From positions 1 through 64,000 of the forward strand of contig CAZCTN010000013.1 in the NCBI GenBank assembly GCA_964501655.1: a DNA stretch of 64,000 bases, read 5' to 3'. Positions 36,691 to 45,811 of the stretch are shown here, piece after piece. Each line of letters starts with the position of its first letter. Within the stretch, counting starts at the first letter, position 1. The position numbers and the translations under genes were made by a program. The notes beneath the pieces are model-generated. The model was not told the origin of the DNA, did not search any database, and saw nothing but the letters and a program-made list of their open reading frames with translations. The stretch is from JAAYJK01 sp964501655. Its GTDB lineage: Bacteria > Bacillota > Syntrophomonadia > Syntrophomonadales > Syntrophomonadaceae.

Positions 36691-36712
36691 TATATTATGT
36701 CAACAATTTAAG

Positions 36713-36738
36713 GTAGGCAAGAGGCCCCCCTTGCCCTA
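36713..36738. terminator. Hairpin between converging genes
   Basis: The arms ggcaag and cttgcc, extended by gta and tac, flank 8 bases at the 3' end of the minus-strand DUF4870 gene. It may end transcription from that side; the following T-run is weak. Confidence 0.45.
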
Positions 36739-37143
36739 CTGCAACTGCTTTTCAGCAATACTTCCTACCAACGGAAGCTTAAAACATTCATTCTGATAGG
36801 CTTTAATCATTAAAACTATCCAGAGAATTAGTGAAGCAAGCAGGATTATCGTAGTCAGTATGCCCAAAAATCCCGCCAATGCCATAAGTGCTCCCCCTCC
36901 AGCACGCCAGAATAACGTCCACAGAATACCTTGAAATGCAGAGATAACGACGTAAATAATACCAATGCCGCCAAATACCAGGATAGACTGCATAGCATGA
37001 AACTTAACTGCTTTGTTGTCCTTTTCAACTAAATAGAATATCAGTCCAGTAACCCATCCGAACAGGTAACAAAGAAGCCCTGCAATGTTTGAATCAAGAC
37101 CGGTACTGCTTTTATTTGTTTTCATTGTTTCATTTGTTTCCAT
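36736..37143 (-). CDS. DUF4870 membrane protein
   Basis: This is 135 residues with GGGAGG before the ATG. After a polar N-terminus come three or four membrane helices (IAGLLCYLFGWVTGLIFYLV, AMQSILVFGGIGIIYVVISA, ILTTIILLASLILWIVLMI) with the DUF4870 pattern VEKDNKAVKFHAMQS. Function unknown. It begins a minus-strand set of small envelope proteins and lipoproteins reaching to 39.4 kb. Confidence 0.8.
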   Translation of the reverse strand: METNETMKTNKSSTGLDSNIAGLLCYLFGWVTGLIFYLVEKDNKAVKFHAMQSILVFGGIGIIYVVISAFQGILWTLFWRAGGGALMALAGFLGILTTIILLASLILWIVLMIKAYQNECFKLPLVGSIAEKQLQ

Positions 37144-37180
37144 TGTTTACCTCCCTTATTTGTTTCCATAAATGCTCCAA

Positions 37181-37318
37181 TTATATGAAACTTCCCCTCT
37201 CAATATCACTGTTAAATCCAAAATTGTGTGTTTTGAATATGTCACAGTTGCAGCCTGAAATTACCATTAAACCAACAGCTAAGGAAACAGCAATCGCAAT
37301 CGTTTTTAATTGTTTCAT
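37181..37318 (-). CDS. Very small lipoprotein (45 residues)
   Basis: ATG 37318 opens MKQLKTIAIAVSLAVGLMVI followed by SGC, a signal peptide with a lipobox, then only about 25 mature residues ending ERGSFI. AGGGA lies 6 bases upstream. It sits between the DUF4870 gene and two larger lipoprotein genes on the same strand. It is short, but the signal peptide, lipobox and ribosome site together support a real gene. Confidence 0.6.
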   Translation of the reverse strand: MKQLKTIAIAVSLAVGLMVISGCNCDIFKTHNFGFNSDIERGSFI

Positions 37319-37438
37319 ATTGAATCCCTACTTCCCAAATAAGTCCTCTTCTCTGCAAGCAGATGATATTACCATGCTATTTTATACTATGAATAACATA
37401 TCCCGAATAATAGACTACCTGATTAAAAAATATATCCA

Positions 37439-37999
37439 TTAATATAATATTGTTAAGGTAATCATTCCACTGTTTTCTTCATTCTCAACGCCAACGTTAA
37501 TACGGGCTTCATCTTTATACCCTGCAATTATCATCCAGGCTTCTCCCATGTTAGTTTTTGAATCAATGGTCCATCCCTTGGATAATAATTCTTTTTCATA
37601 AGCATCCGCGCCGCTATCATTAACGTTTTCATAAGCTATAGTTATTGCCTTAGCATTTTCTTCAGGAGTCATCTCTACTACTGCAGCAATATCACCTTGC
37701 AGCTGAGGTACGTAACCGGGAATGTTAGATGGCCACTCGCAATGACTGACGGTTTTGCCTGCTGATGTCGAAGTTGATCCGCTGGGTGACTCGGTATCTG
37801 CCGCATCATCCTTTGATTCAGCACTAGTTTCCATATCGTTATTTTTTTGGGCTTCTATACTTTTATTTTCCGCCTCGATCAGCCCTCCTATAACACTTTC
37901 AATAGTTTTTTCAGGGTTGCCGCCACCGCAGCCGCTAATTAGCAGTGTAAAATAGGCTAATAATAGAAGTACGCCAAACATCTTGCTCTTTTTTCTCAT
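37439..37999 (-). CDS. Lipoprotein, paralogue A
   Basis: This is 186 residues from the ATG at 37999, preceded by AAGGAGG. A signal peptide ends in LLISGC. After the cysteine, KTIESVIGGLIEAENKSIEA nearly repeats the same part of the next gene, so the two are paralogues. A Ser/Asp-rich linker follows, then a folded domain with two aromatic-rich segments (LLSKGWTIDSKTNMGEAWMI). No known family recognised. Confidence 0.75.
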   Translation of the reverse strand: MRKKSKMFGVLLLLAYFTLLISGCGGGNPEKTIESVIGGLIEAENKSIEAQKNNDMETSAESKDDAADTESPSGSTSTSAGKTVSHCEWPSNIPGYVPQLQGDIAAVVEMTPEENAKAITIAYENVNDSGADAYEKELLSKGWTIDSKTNMGEAWMIIAGYKDEARINVGVENEENSGMITLTILY

Positions 38000-38093
38000 A
38001 TTGCATTCCTCCTTAATTTCAACCCCTGAGAAGGTTCCAGAGGTCAATATCCTTTTATCCAAGCAAAAAACCATCCCCTGCTTCCGGCTCTTA

Positions 38094-38696
38094 TTAGTAC
38101 ACTTCTACCAAGATGGAGGTATAACTTTCGAAACCCTGATCAGCATAGGATGCATACTCGTCTCTCGTCTTTTCAATAGAGACAGTGCCTTCATTTGTTT
38201 TCTTAAGCTTGTTTTTCATGTGCACCTGACACAACACATCACCCAAGCTAACCTCACTAGTTGCATATTCGAGCTGCTTGTAGAAGTCTCCAACTGTAAA
38301 CACATCATCCTCACTCACAAACGTGATAATAAAATTCAGCAGCCCTTCATTCCCTACCTGAATCCGCTGTACATCAATAATTGTTGAAGGTTCGTAGATG
38401 GGACAGAAATCCTTCGGATAGTCTTTAGGGATGGTCTTTGAAGAACCATTAGTTTGAACTAGACCATTCCCCGAATCCTGCTCCTCTTGCTCAGACCCCG
38501 AAGACTGCATGGCAGAATGGTCCTCCGAACTCTCAGACGACGCGGTCTCAGCTTCTATTGATTTATTTTCCGCCTCCATCAACCCTCCTACGACATTTTC
38601 AATAGTCTTATCCGCATTGCCGGCACAGCCTGAATGCAACAAAGCAAAACAAACTAATAACAATAGGGCGCCTATCACTTTACCCTTTTTACCCAT
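38094..38696 (-). CDS. Lipoprotein, paralogue B
   Basis: This is 200 residues from the ATG at 38696, preceded by GAGGAGGG. A signal peptide ends in LLHSGC, followed by KTIENVVGGLMEAENKSIEA, the block shared with paralogue A 95 bp downstream. The linker is Ser/Glu-rich and the C-terminal domain carries FTVGDFYKQLEYATSEVSLG. Function unknown. A terminator lies directly upstream, so it has its own promoter or is read from within that gap. Confidence 0.75.
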   Translation of the reverse strand: MGKKGKVIGALLLLVCFALLHSGCAGNADKTIENVVGGLMEAENKSIEAETASSESSEDHSAMQSSGSEQEEQDSGNGLVQTNGSSKTIPKDYPKDFCPIYEPSTIIDVQRIQVGNEGLLNFIITFVSEDDVFTVGDFYKQLEYATSEVSLGDVLCQVHMKNKLKKTNEGTVSIEKTRDEYASYADQGFESYTSILVEVY

Positions 38697-38728
38697 ATCT
38701 CTTTCCCTCCTCAGAAGTATTTTGAGCA

Positions 38729-38757
38729 TAAAAAAACTCCTTTCATTTGAAAGGAGT
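38729..38757 (-). terminator. Terminator upstream of lipoprotein B
   Basis: On the minus strand the stem ACTCCTTTC/GAAAGGAGT (9 bp) with a 4-base loop is followed by a run of seven T. It ends whatever is read through the regulator fragment and zinc-ribbon gene. Confidence 0.8.
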
Positions 38758-38949
38758 ATATAATACGGCACTGAAAAAAAACTGAAATTTTACTCGGTAA
38801 ACAGAGTGGTTATTTTTCCCCAAAAGTTCGCTGTTCATTCCTTCTTTAAGCACGGTATACTTATTGTATATACGTTTGGCTAGCGGCGCTGATTCTCTGC
38901 CATTTTTTTTGGGGCTTTCAACTCCCTGGCCGGATTGCATAATTTCCAT
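38758..38949 (-). pseudogene. Truncated duplicate of the 3' end of the BTAD regulator gene
   Basis: The translated piece PLAKRIYNKYTVLKEGMNSE matches QLAKRIYDNYVTVIKNEIDT at the end of the 1052-residue regulator. The DNA is alike as well: both copies share cggcactgaaaaaaaa past the stop and tatatacgtttggc within. About 150 bp are alike (38762-38910 and 39606-39755). It is a leftover of a tandem duplication. Confidence 0.75.
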
Positions 38950-38985
38950 AATAAAGCAGTAATAACCGAAGCTAATTCGTCAACA

Positions 38986-39414
38986 TTAGTACATATATTG
39001 ATAAAGGCCAGGTAAAACCAAACCTAAAACTGCTGTGAACATTACTGTAAGTACAGTTATAATTACAAACCAAATCAAAGCAGCGATGGCAAAATTTTTC
39101 TGGTTTTTGTTTTTGCTGCTTACCGACCATACAATCATCATAATAATATTGACTATTGGGATAGATGCAACCAACCACATCAGCAGGTATTTCCCAACTC
39201 CTAATGGTTGATCCCCCATATCTGCATATGTTGTATGATTCTGAACTGCGGCTGCTTCCACCCCTGCAGGAGACACATGCGTTACTGATGAAGAACCATG
39301 GTATTCTGAGTCAGCCTGTAAAGGAGTTTCTTCTGATTTCGCAATTTTAGTTCCGCAATATATGCAAAACGCTGCTTCGGGCCCCACTTCTGTATGACAA
39401 TTTTGACAATTCAT
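38986..39414 (-). CDS. Zinc-ribbon membrane protein
   Basis: This is 142 residues from the ATG at 39414, preceded by GGGGAGGG. The N-terminus is a zinc ribbon (CQNCHTEVGPEAAFCIYCG), then a polar linker and two or three membrane helices (YLLMWLVASIPIVNIIMMIV and IWFVIITVLTVMFTAVLGLV). Similar small proteins occur widely in Firmicutes without known function. It lies between the regulator and its truncated copy. Confidence 0.78.
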   Translation of the reverse strand: MNCQNCHTEVGPEAAFCIYCGTKIAKSEETPLQADSEYHGSSSVTHVSPAGVEAAAVQNHTTYADMGDQPLGVGKYLLMWLVASIPIVNIIMMIVWSVSSKNKNQKNFAIAALIWFVIITVLTVMFTAVLGLVLPGLYQYMY

Positions 39415-39634
39415 AGATTCCCTCCCCTTATTGTTCAATAGTACATCAAAGTTATAAAAATCTGCTGCTTTGCCTCCTGGAGACTCTTTCTCCCTTCAAA
39501 ACATCTCTGCAAAACGTGAAATATTTACTTACTGAGCACTTTAATCACCTTTGCTCCTTAAATCTCATTTAATTAACTGACAATATTTTTTCTTAATGAA
39601 GTATACCTCACGGCACTGAAAAAAAAATGAAATT

Positions 39635-42600
39635 CTATTTAGCAAATAGCTTGGATATTTTCTCCAAAGGTCCGGTATCTATCTCATTCTTTATTACAGT
39701 GACATAATTATCATATATACGTTTGGCCAATTGGTGCTGGTTTTCCGCCATTTTGGCTTTTATCAGCAGATAGTAAGCCTCATCCATATAGGGATTCAGT
39801 TCTACCAGCTTGTACAGTATTCTGGCTGCCTCTAAATTTTTGTCCTTTACAAGGCAATAACGGCTGACCCGAATAGCAGCTTTTTCAAAAATCGATTCGT
39901 AATAAGCTCTGCTCTTTTCGGCCCATTCTTTGTCTATATTGTATAAGTAACCTCGGTTATAGTAATCTAGAATGGCCGACATGGTTTTTATTTCTTGTTT
40001 CCCTAGCTTGTCTGCGTCTGCCATGATTATTAAATCAGAACCATAGTAGCTTGGTGTACAGAAAAAGACCCCTTTCTCAATATAATACCTACCGTCTTCA
40101 TAGGTAATGTATTCATATTCAGGGTCTATTTTTTTCAAACCTTTGCGCAAATTATATAATGTAGCATGAAAAACATTGTCTATATTCTTGCTTTTAGTAT
40201 CTGGCCAGAGATTATCAATTATTTCTTCCTTTGACAGGGATTGGCTCCGGTGCAGTAAAAGTGTCAGCAGCTCTTTAGCCTTTTGCGAAAACAGGCCTTT
40301 GATACCAAGCTGGTTATTACGGTAATAGAGTTCAAAAGGGCCAAACATATTTACTACATAAGGTACTTCCTGTGAGTAATCCAGCATAGCTTGCAGGTTC
40401 TTATGGCTGGAGGCAACCATATGCTTTTCCGTGTTAATTATTTTGGAAATTAGACCGGGTTTTTTACACCGGTCATCCAGCTCCATAATAAATGCTTTAT
40501 GAGCAAAGCTGAACTCTTCTTGCGGAAGTTCTTCAATTACCGGTCGGAATATCTTGTACAAAACTACACTCATCTGGAGAAAATTATTCGATGCTGCCAG
40601 ATCTATATACAACATTCCGTATATATTTAAATTTTCATAGTCCTTTTTTTTCATAGCTATATGAGACAGGGCACCATATAGCATGGTAAGAAAATACCTG
40701 GGCTGGACATTCTCTATTAATTCTCTGCCCCTGCCGATAAACATCTCAGCTTCTGCCAGCTTATTCATCTGCAAGAAAGTAACCCCCATAAGGGTACAGC
40801 ACATAGCTTCTATATATCCTCCTTCATTGATAGCTTCCTGGACCGCCTCTCTGGAAGTTGCCCGGGCTCGGAAAATATTTCCTCGTTTAATGTAACATCG
40901 AGCCAAAAGCATCTTGCTTAGTATCTTGAAGAAAGTTTCGCCTCCTACTTCGTCGGCTGTCGCTATGGCTTTATGGTAATACTGTTCGGCTATATCAAAC
41001 TGCCCTAAATCCACATATATATGCCCCAACTGATAATAGGCGTAAGGCAAAGTATCTAAAAGATTATATCTTTCCTTTACCGCAATGTCATCCCGGGCAA
41101 AATCAAGAGCTTTATCCAGCATGCCCCAGTCCTGATAAATGCTGGCCAAACAGTTTCTCTGGGAATGAATAATGTATAAGTCATTATCAGATAAAGATGC
41201 GACTTTATTATACAATGACACAGCGTTGCCATAATCACCTATAAGATAATTAAAGTGCGCCATACAAGCTGCAATATGAGCTATTACAGTATTATCCATA
41301 TTATCCAGAGCTTTTTCATAAGCTTGCTGCAGTGTTTTTTCCACATTGTCAAATTCGCCGATTAATAAATAGGATAAAGCCTTTTCCGTGGATATATCAA
41401 AACGTTCCCCGGCCAATACCTCCATAACATCTTCCAGTTTCTCAATACTCTCTTTATACTTACCCTGAGAACGCAGAATACGCGCCTCAACATTCAAACA
41501 GCGAGCATAGCCGATCTGATCCCTTTTCTCTTCGAACAAACTCTTGGCCTTTAAAAGATACTTCTCAGCCGTATATATGGAAAAATTATATATCTCCAAC
41601 TCGGCTGCCAATATGCACAAAAACCCGTTCAGGTAAATAAGCTTATCATCGAAATATGACATCCAGTTCTTAATTACCGGCCAGTTTCCCTGGCGTATCA
41701 GCATTGGCACATAGCGCTCCATGAGTTCAGCGGCTTTTTCCAGGAGATTCGCTGATAACAGGTAATCAATACCGGTTTGAGAGCGGTCTTGGTTGATATA
41801 GGTCTGTGCTGCACGGGCATAAAGCTGCTCATGATCATCAATCTGTTCTCTCAGGCTTTCCCGGATAATATCGTGTATTTTATAGACTCCGTCGCCGGTT
41901 TTATAGAGCAGAAAATGCTGCTTCTCCAGCTTTTCCAAAAGCTCTGCACTGTTGGTTATAAGTAAATAATCATCACAAATATCTGCCTCCAGCATATCCA
42001 GTATGGAAGTATTGACTAAAAAACTTCTCATTTCCGGAGATAATGAGTCCATTATTTCCAAATTAATATAATCTGCCAGGGAAGACATATCTGCTATGTT
42101 ATCGCCCTTAATCGTCCGGTCGGACAACAATATCAGATTAACGGCAGCTATCCAGCCTGCTGTACTGTAATATAATTCACTTATCTTGTGCTGAGTATAT
42201 TCAATCTCTCTGGCGTCCAAATAACTTTTTAGTTCTTCTTCCGTGAAGCGCAGTTCATCACCCGAGAACCTGGTCATGCCTCCTCTGGACATAAGCTTAG
42301 CTTCGGCAAACTCTATTCTGTTCCGGGAAGTCAGCACAAAGTTTATCTGATAAACGCTGCTGGCATCAAGCATATAGGTTACAAGCCGCAGGGTATCAGG
42401 ATTACTTATCAGATGAAAATCATCGAGAACAATGGTTAACCCGCTTTTGAATTTTTTATTTATATAACGAATGAGAATTTCTGCGGATAGAAAAAGCCTG
42501 TTTCCAGGAGTTTTGATGATTATTTCAGTTTCACCGGTAATATGTTCAAAACCGGCTATTATCCCCTGTATAAAAACCCGGCTGTCATTATCTTCTTTTC

Positions 42601-42793
42601 CTACACTGTACCAGAGCACAGGTGTGTCTTGTTTTTGAGCAATTTGGTGGGCAAAATAGGTTTTGCCATATCCTGCCGAAGCTTCTATTAAATATATAGT
42701 TGATTCATCTTTAACCCTGAAGAGCAGTTCTTTCCTTTGCACAGCTTTTTCTATTAAAGGTGTCCTAAATTTGTATTGCCATATACTATTCAC
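39635..42793 (-). CDS. Large regulator: NTPase, TPR repeats and BTAD/OmpR DNA-binding domain
   Basis: This is 1052 residues from a GTG preceded by GGGAGGG. The N-terminal ATPase has Walker A SAGYGKTYF (residues about 39-47) and Walker B LTIVLDDF, as in MalT and LuxR-type signal ATPases. Helical repeats of TPR type fill about 350-780. The C-terminus carries a winged-helix domain (SQKAKELLTLLLHRSQSLSK, LWPDTKSKNIDNVFHATLYN) and a BTAD domain. Such proteins bind a ligand and activate adjacent operons. It is divergent from the sugar-type transport operon at 43254 and is its likely regulator. Confidence 0.88.
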   Translation of the reverse strand: MNSIWQYKFRTPLIEKAVQRKELLFRVKDESTIYLIEASAGYGKTYFAHQIAQKQDTPVLWYSVGKEDNDSRVFIQGIIAGFEHITGETEIIIKTPGNRLFLSAEILIRYINKKFKSGLTIVLDDFHLISNPDTLRLVTYMLDASSVYQINFVLTSRNRIEFAEAKLMSRGGMTRFSGDELRFTEEELKSYLDAREIEYTQHKISELYYSTAGWIAAVNLILLSDRTIKGDNIADMSSLADYINLEIMDSLSPEMRSFLVNTSILDMLEADICDDYLLITNSAELLEKLEKQHFLLYKTGDGVYKIHDIIRESLREQIDDHEQLYARAAQTYINQDRSQTGIDYLLSANLLEKAAELMERYVPMLIRQGNWPVIKNWMSYFDDKLIYLNGFLCILAAELEIYNFSIYTAEKYLLKAKSLFEEKRDQIGYARCLNVEARILRSQGKYKESIEKLEDVMEVLAGERFDISTEKALSYLLIGEFDNVEKTLQQAYEKALDNMDNTVIAHIAACMAHFNYLIGDYGNAVSLYNKVASLSDNDLYIIHSQRNCLASIYQDWGMLDKALDFARDDIAVKERYNLLDTLPYAYYQLGHIYVDLGQFDIAEQYYHKAIATADEVGGETFFKILSKMLLARCYIKRGNIFRARATSREAVQEAINEGGYIEAMCCTLMGVTFLQMNKLAEAEMFIGRGRELIENVQPRYFLTMLYGALSHIAMKKKDYENLNIYGMLYIDLAASNNFLQMSVVLYKIFRPVIEELPQEEFSFAHKAFIMELDDRCKKPGLISKIINTEKHMVASSHKNLQAMLDYSQEVPYVVNMFGPFELYYRNNQLGIKGLFSQKAKELLTLLLHRSQSLSKEEIIDNLWPDTKSKNIDNVFHATLYNLRKGLKKIDPEYEYITYEDGRYYIEKGVFFCTPSYYGSDLIIMADADKLGKQEIKTMSAILDYYNRGYLYNIDKEWAEKSRAYYESIFEKAAIRVSRYCLVKDKNLEAARILYKLVELNPYMDEAYYLLIKAKMAENQHQLAKRIYDNYVTVIKNEIDTGPLEKISKLFAK

Positions 42794-43109
42794 GGCTATT
42801 CCCTCCCCTTAATGAATGCCACGCATTTACGTAATTAATATCTGATATAAGAGTCTTGACTAAGCTCGCCAGACAAATCCGGAGACGGCTTTTACAATAG
42901 TTCTAATGTATCCAGCCTCACTACTTTAAATCAATCCAACAAACTTTCAAGCGGCTGCCGGCTTTACCTTTCATATATATATAATTCTAGCAAAATATTT
43001 CTATACCTCCCAACCAAAGTAAGGAAACCTAGGCGAAGTCTGCAATCATAGCGGGTTTGATTATAAACAACCCAGCAGGATTATTCTTGCTTATTCTCTC
43101 ACGTTTATA

Positions 43110-43126
43110 TATAACAAAATGTTATA
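43110..43126. repeat. Operator-like palindrome in the divergent gap
   Basis: The arms tataaca and tgttata match perfectly around 3 bases, 128 bp before the ABC ATPase gene, in the 460-bp gap between it and the divergent regulator. It is a candidate regulator site. No other feature was supported in 42794-43253. Confidence 0.45.
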
Positions 43127-43253
43127 AGTTATATGATTTTTTTTGCAGGATTTATTAACTTTAGACTAGAATTTCTATATTGCAAATGCATAAAGGCTGT
43201 TTTGTGAAATATTTGTCAATATAGCGAAATTATTCAGGTAATGAGGTCGAGAT

Positions 43254-44033
43254 ATGTCGCATGTTTCGGTTCAACCATTTCTACAGGTTAGAGGAATTGA
43301 AAAGAGATACGGCAATATAGAAGCACTCAAAGCTATAGATTTAGATGCTTATACGGGCGAGGTACTGGCCATTGTTGGTGACAATGGTGCAGGCAAGAGT
43401 ACGATTATAAAAATATTATCCGGGGCCGTCACCCCTGATAGGGGTGAAATCATAATTGCCGGGCATAAGTATTCCAAGTTAAAACCCAAAACAGCACTGG
43501 CTGCAGGCATTTCCACCGTTTACCAGGATCTAGCACTAGTGGATAGCTTGGATATTGCCAACAACATTTTCCTGGGCCGAGAACATCGGAAATATTTCTT
43601 CTGCCTGGATGACAAAAGAATGCAGCAAGAAGCATTGAGTCTGCTTGAGCAACTAGGGATTCAAATACCCTTCCTGCACAGCGCTGTCGGTTACTTAAGC
43701 GGCGGCCAGCGACAGGGGGTAGCTGTTGCGCGAGCTATTCACCAAGGGGGCAGGCTTTTAATTTTTGATGAGCCTACTGCGGCAATGGGACTGAAAGAAA
43801 CAGTTGCTGTTCTGAAATTAATCAGAGGTCTGGCTGAAGAGGGTTTTGGGGTAATAGTTATCAGTCATAATATGGAGCAGGTCTTCAATATATCTGATCG
43901 TATTTGTGTTATGCGCCAGGGAGAAGTAGTAGCTTGTGTGAAAACCAGGGAGGTTAATCCCCAGGATGTGGTAGCTATGATCACAGGAGCAATAGACCTG
44001 GATGATACAAGTAATTTTAGGAGCAAAAACTAA
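43254..44033 (+). CDS. Ribose-type ABC importer ATPase, single domain
   Basis: This is 259 residues. Walker A GDNGAGKST, signature LSGGQRQ and Walker B LLIFDEPTAAMG are complete; the sequence type is that of one half of RbsA or the FrcA/XylG family. GAGGT precedes the ATG. Its stop overlaps the permease start by one base. It energises uptake of a pentose, nucleoside or similar ligand with the permease and the lipoprotein at 47888. Confidence 0.92.
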   Translation: MSHVSVQPFLQVRGIEKRYGNIEALKAIDLDAYTGEVLAIVGDNGAGKSTIIKILSGAVTPDRGEIIIAGHKYSKLKPKTALAAGISTVYQDLALVDSLDIANNIFLGREHRKYFFCLDDKRMQQEALSLLEQLGIQIPFLHSAVGYLSGGQRQGVAVARAIHQGGRLLIFDEPTAAMGLKETVAVLKLIRGLAEEGFGVIVISHNMEQVFNISDRICVMRQGEVVACVKTREVNPQDVVAMITGAIDLDDTSNFRSKN

Positions 44034-44977
44034 TGACTGTACGTATCAGGCTGCAAAGACTATTTCCGCAGCTGCTGCTTACCGGGGTATTACTTTCTTT
44101 GATTTTAATTTTAAGCTTGTCTTCGGAATACTTTTTATCCTGGGAGAACTTCCGAAATATTTTAGATCAAAGCTCTGTTTATATATTGCTGGCGGTTGGC
44201 ATGACGTTTGTAATCGCCAGCGGCGGTATTGATCTATCGGTGGGTAATGTGGCTGCCTTTAGCGGTGTAGTGATGGCAGTTGCCATGAAAGCTGACATAG
44301 GAGTATTTTCGGCTATACTCCTGGGTTATCTGGCAGCCTTTTTATTTGGATTGGTGAATGGCCTGGTGGTATCTTATATAAAAGTCAATCCATTTATCAC
44401 CACTCTGGCTTCAATGTCCATAGCTCGGGGATTAGCGCTTATTTTAACCGGGGGGGTTTCTATTTATGGTTTTTCGGCCAGCTTCAAATTCTGGGGAACA
44501 GGTTCAATTGGCCCCCTCAATCCCCCCATACTCTTTTCGTTTATCTTGGTAATTCTAGGTATTTTTCTTATGAGTTATACTTTGTGGGGAAAATACAGCC
44601 TGGCCTTAGGGGGGAACGGGGAAGCTCTGCGTCGTACCGGAGTCAACGTCAATTATTACCGAACCAGCATCTACTGCTTTTCCGCTTTGTGCGCAGCAAC
44701 GGCAGGATTAATTATGACCGCCAGGCTTAACTCCGCAGCGCCTCTAGCCGGTGCAACTTATGAAATGGATGCTATTGCGGCGGTAATATTAGGCGGTGCC
44801 AGCATGAAGGGAGGCAGAGCTTCTATCCTGGGTACTTTTATTGCCCGCCTGACCCTGGGAGTGCTCAGAAATGGACTGACCATGATGACCGTCCCCACTT
44901 ATTACCAGCAGTTATTCACCGGCATGATAATACTGGTCGCCGTCGTGGTTTCTGAACTGCGCAGCAGAGAGGAATAG
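44033..44977 (+). CDS. Ribose-type ABC importer permease (RbsC-like)
   Basis: This is 314 residues with about nine membrane helices. It shows the RbsC signatures VGMTFVIASGGIDLSVG near residue 60 and AVILGGASMKGGRASILGTF near 240. It overlaps the ATPase gene by one base and is followed 8 bp later by the PsuG-like gene, so all belong to one operon. The TTTTGGG-rich membrane code is ordinary; the ligand cannot be read from it. Confidence 0.92.
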   Translation: MTVRIRLQRLFPQLLLTGVLLSLILILSLSSEYFLSWENFRNILDQSSVYILLAVGMTFVIASGGIDLSVGNVAAFSGVVMAVAMKADIGVFSAILLGYLAAFLFGLVNGLVVSYIKVNPFITTLASMSIARGLALILTGGVSIYGFSASFKFWGTGSIGPLNPPILFSFILVILGIFLMSYTLWGKYSLALGGNGEALRRTGVNVNYYRTSIYCFSALCAATAGLIMTARLNSAAPLAGATYEMDAIAAVILGGASMKGGRASILGTFIARLTLGVLRNGLTMMTVPTYYQQLFTGMIILVAVVVSELRSREE

Positions 44978-44985
44978 AATCGAGA

Positions 44986-45795
44986 TTGAGTGATGCAACT
45001 ATTGATATTTTGATTGAAACAGCCTTGATTGGTCAGGGAATTTCCGATTTAACTGATGCGGAATTGTCCCGCACCTGGAAAGCCTATTTCCCTGACCCCC
45101 CCGATAATGTTGGCTTTGTCTGGCTGTGGCAGGGCCAGACGATGCTTGGCGACCTGGATTCTTTTTTAGTATATAGAAAAATGGAACTACCAAGAATCGA
45201 TAGCCGTAAGCTTCGAGAGGGCAATAATACATCGATCAGCGGTTTTTGTACTGCCAGTGCAGTACTGGCCATAACCCGGGAAATCCAGGCCAGCCTGGTG
45301 GTAACTGCCGGCCTGGGAGGATTTTTTGAAGGAAGGGTTTCCAGCGATCTTCCGGAAATTGCCCGGAGACAAGGGATCTTAATTGCCTCTGGGTTCAAGG
45401 ATATGATTGCGGCAAAAGACAGCCTGGCCTACCTGCACGCAGGGAACATTCTCGTTTCCGGTACCGGTAAGCCGGTTTATGACGGTTTTTTGTTTGCCCG
45501 GGAAGAAACTGCATTGGACCGGAAATATGCGGGAGAAAGCCTGGAAAAACTGGCGGAAGATAATTGCTGCTTAATATTTAACGATATGGAAATTGGGTTA
45601 AGGTTAAAGAATGCCAATTGGCTCAAAGAGAGCATCGAGGCGGGAAAATCAGCCAAAAACAGCGGTAACGAATTCCACCCTGCTGTCAATAAGGCATTAG
45701 CGTACTATTCAAAGGGACAGAGCAGCAGACTGCAGTTTGAAGCACTAATGAAGAACATAGCCCTGGCTTTGGAGATACAGCAGATGGGAAAATAA
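44986..45795 (+). CDS. PsuG-like (pseudouridine-5'-phosphate glycosidase family) protein
   Basis: This is 269 residues, shorter than the usual 300-310. It starts at a TTG; GAGAGG lies 14 bases upstream. The family layout is visible: an N-terminal Glu in LIETALIGQG (E11, compare ALESTIIxHG), the block VVTAGLGGFFEG, SSDLPEIA (D121) and ASGFKDMIA with K138, at the place of the catalytic lysine in CAGAKSILD. PsuG cleaves the C-C bond of pseudouridine 5'-phosphate to uracil and ribose 5-phosphate. With a PfkB kinase and a ribose-type importer in the operon, a nucleoside-like substrate is plausible, but many PsuG positions differ. Confidence 0.72.
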   Translation: MSDATIDILIETALIGQGISDLTDAELSRTWKAYFPDPPDNVGFVWLWQGQTMLGDLDSFLVYRKMELPRIDSRKLREGNNTSISGFCTASAVLAITREIQASLVVTAGLGGFFEGRVSSDLPEIARRQGILIASGFKDMIAAKDSLAYLHAGNILVSGTGKPVYDGFLFAREETALDRKYAGESLEKLAEDNCCLIFNDMEIGLRLKNANWLKESIEAGKSAKNSGNEFHPAVNKALAYYSKGQSSRLQFEALMKNIALALEIQQMGK

Positions 45796-45811
45796 TTAGC
45801 GGAGGAGCTAG

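Noticed and set aside
36442..36711. An 89-codon frame after the FN3 protein
   Set aside because: No ribosome site or family pattern; it crosses a region of nested stems and overlaps the end of the preceding gene.
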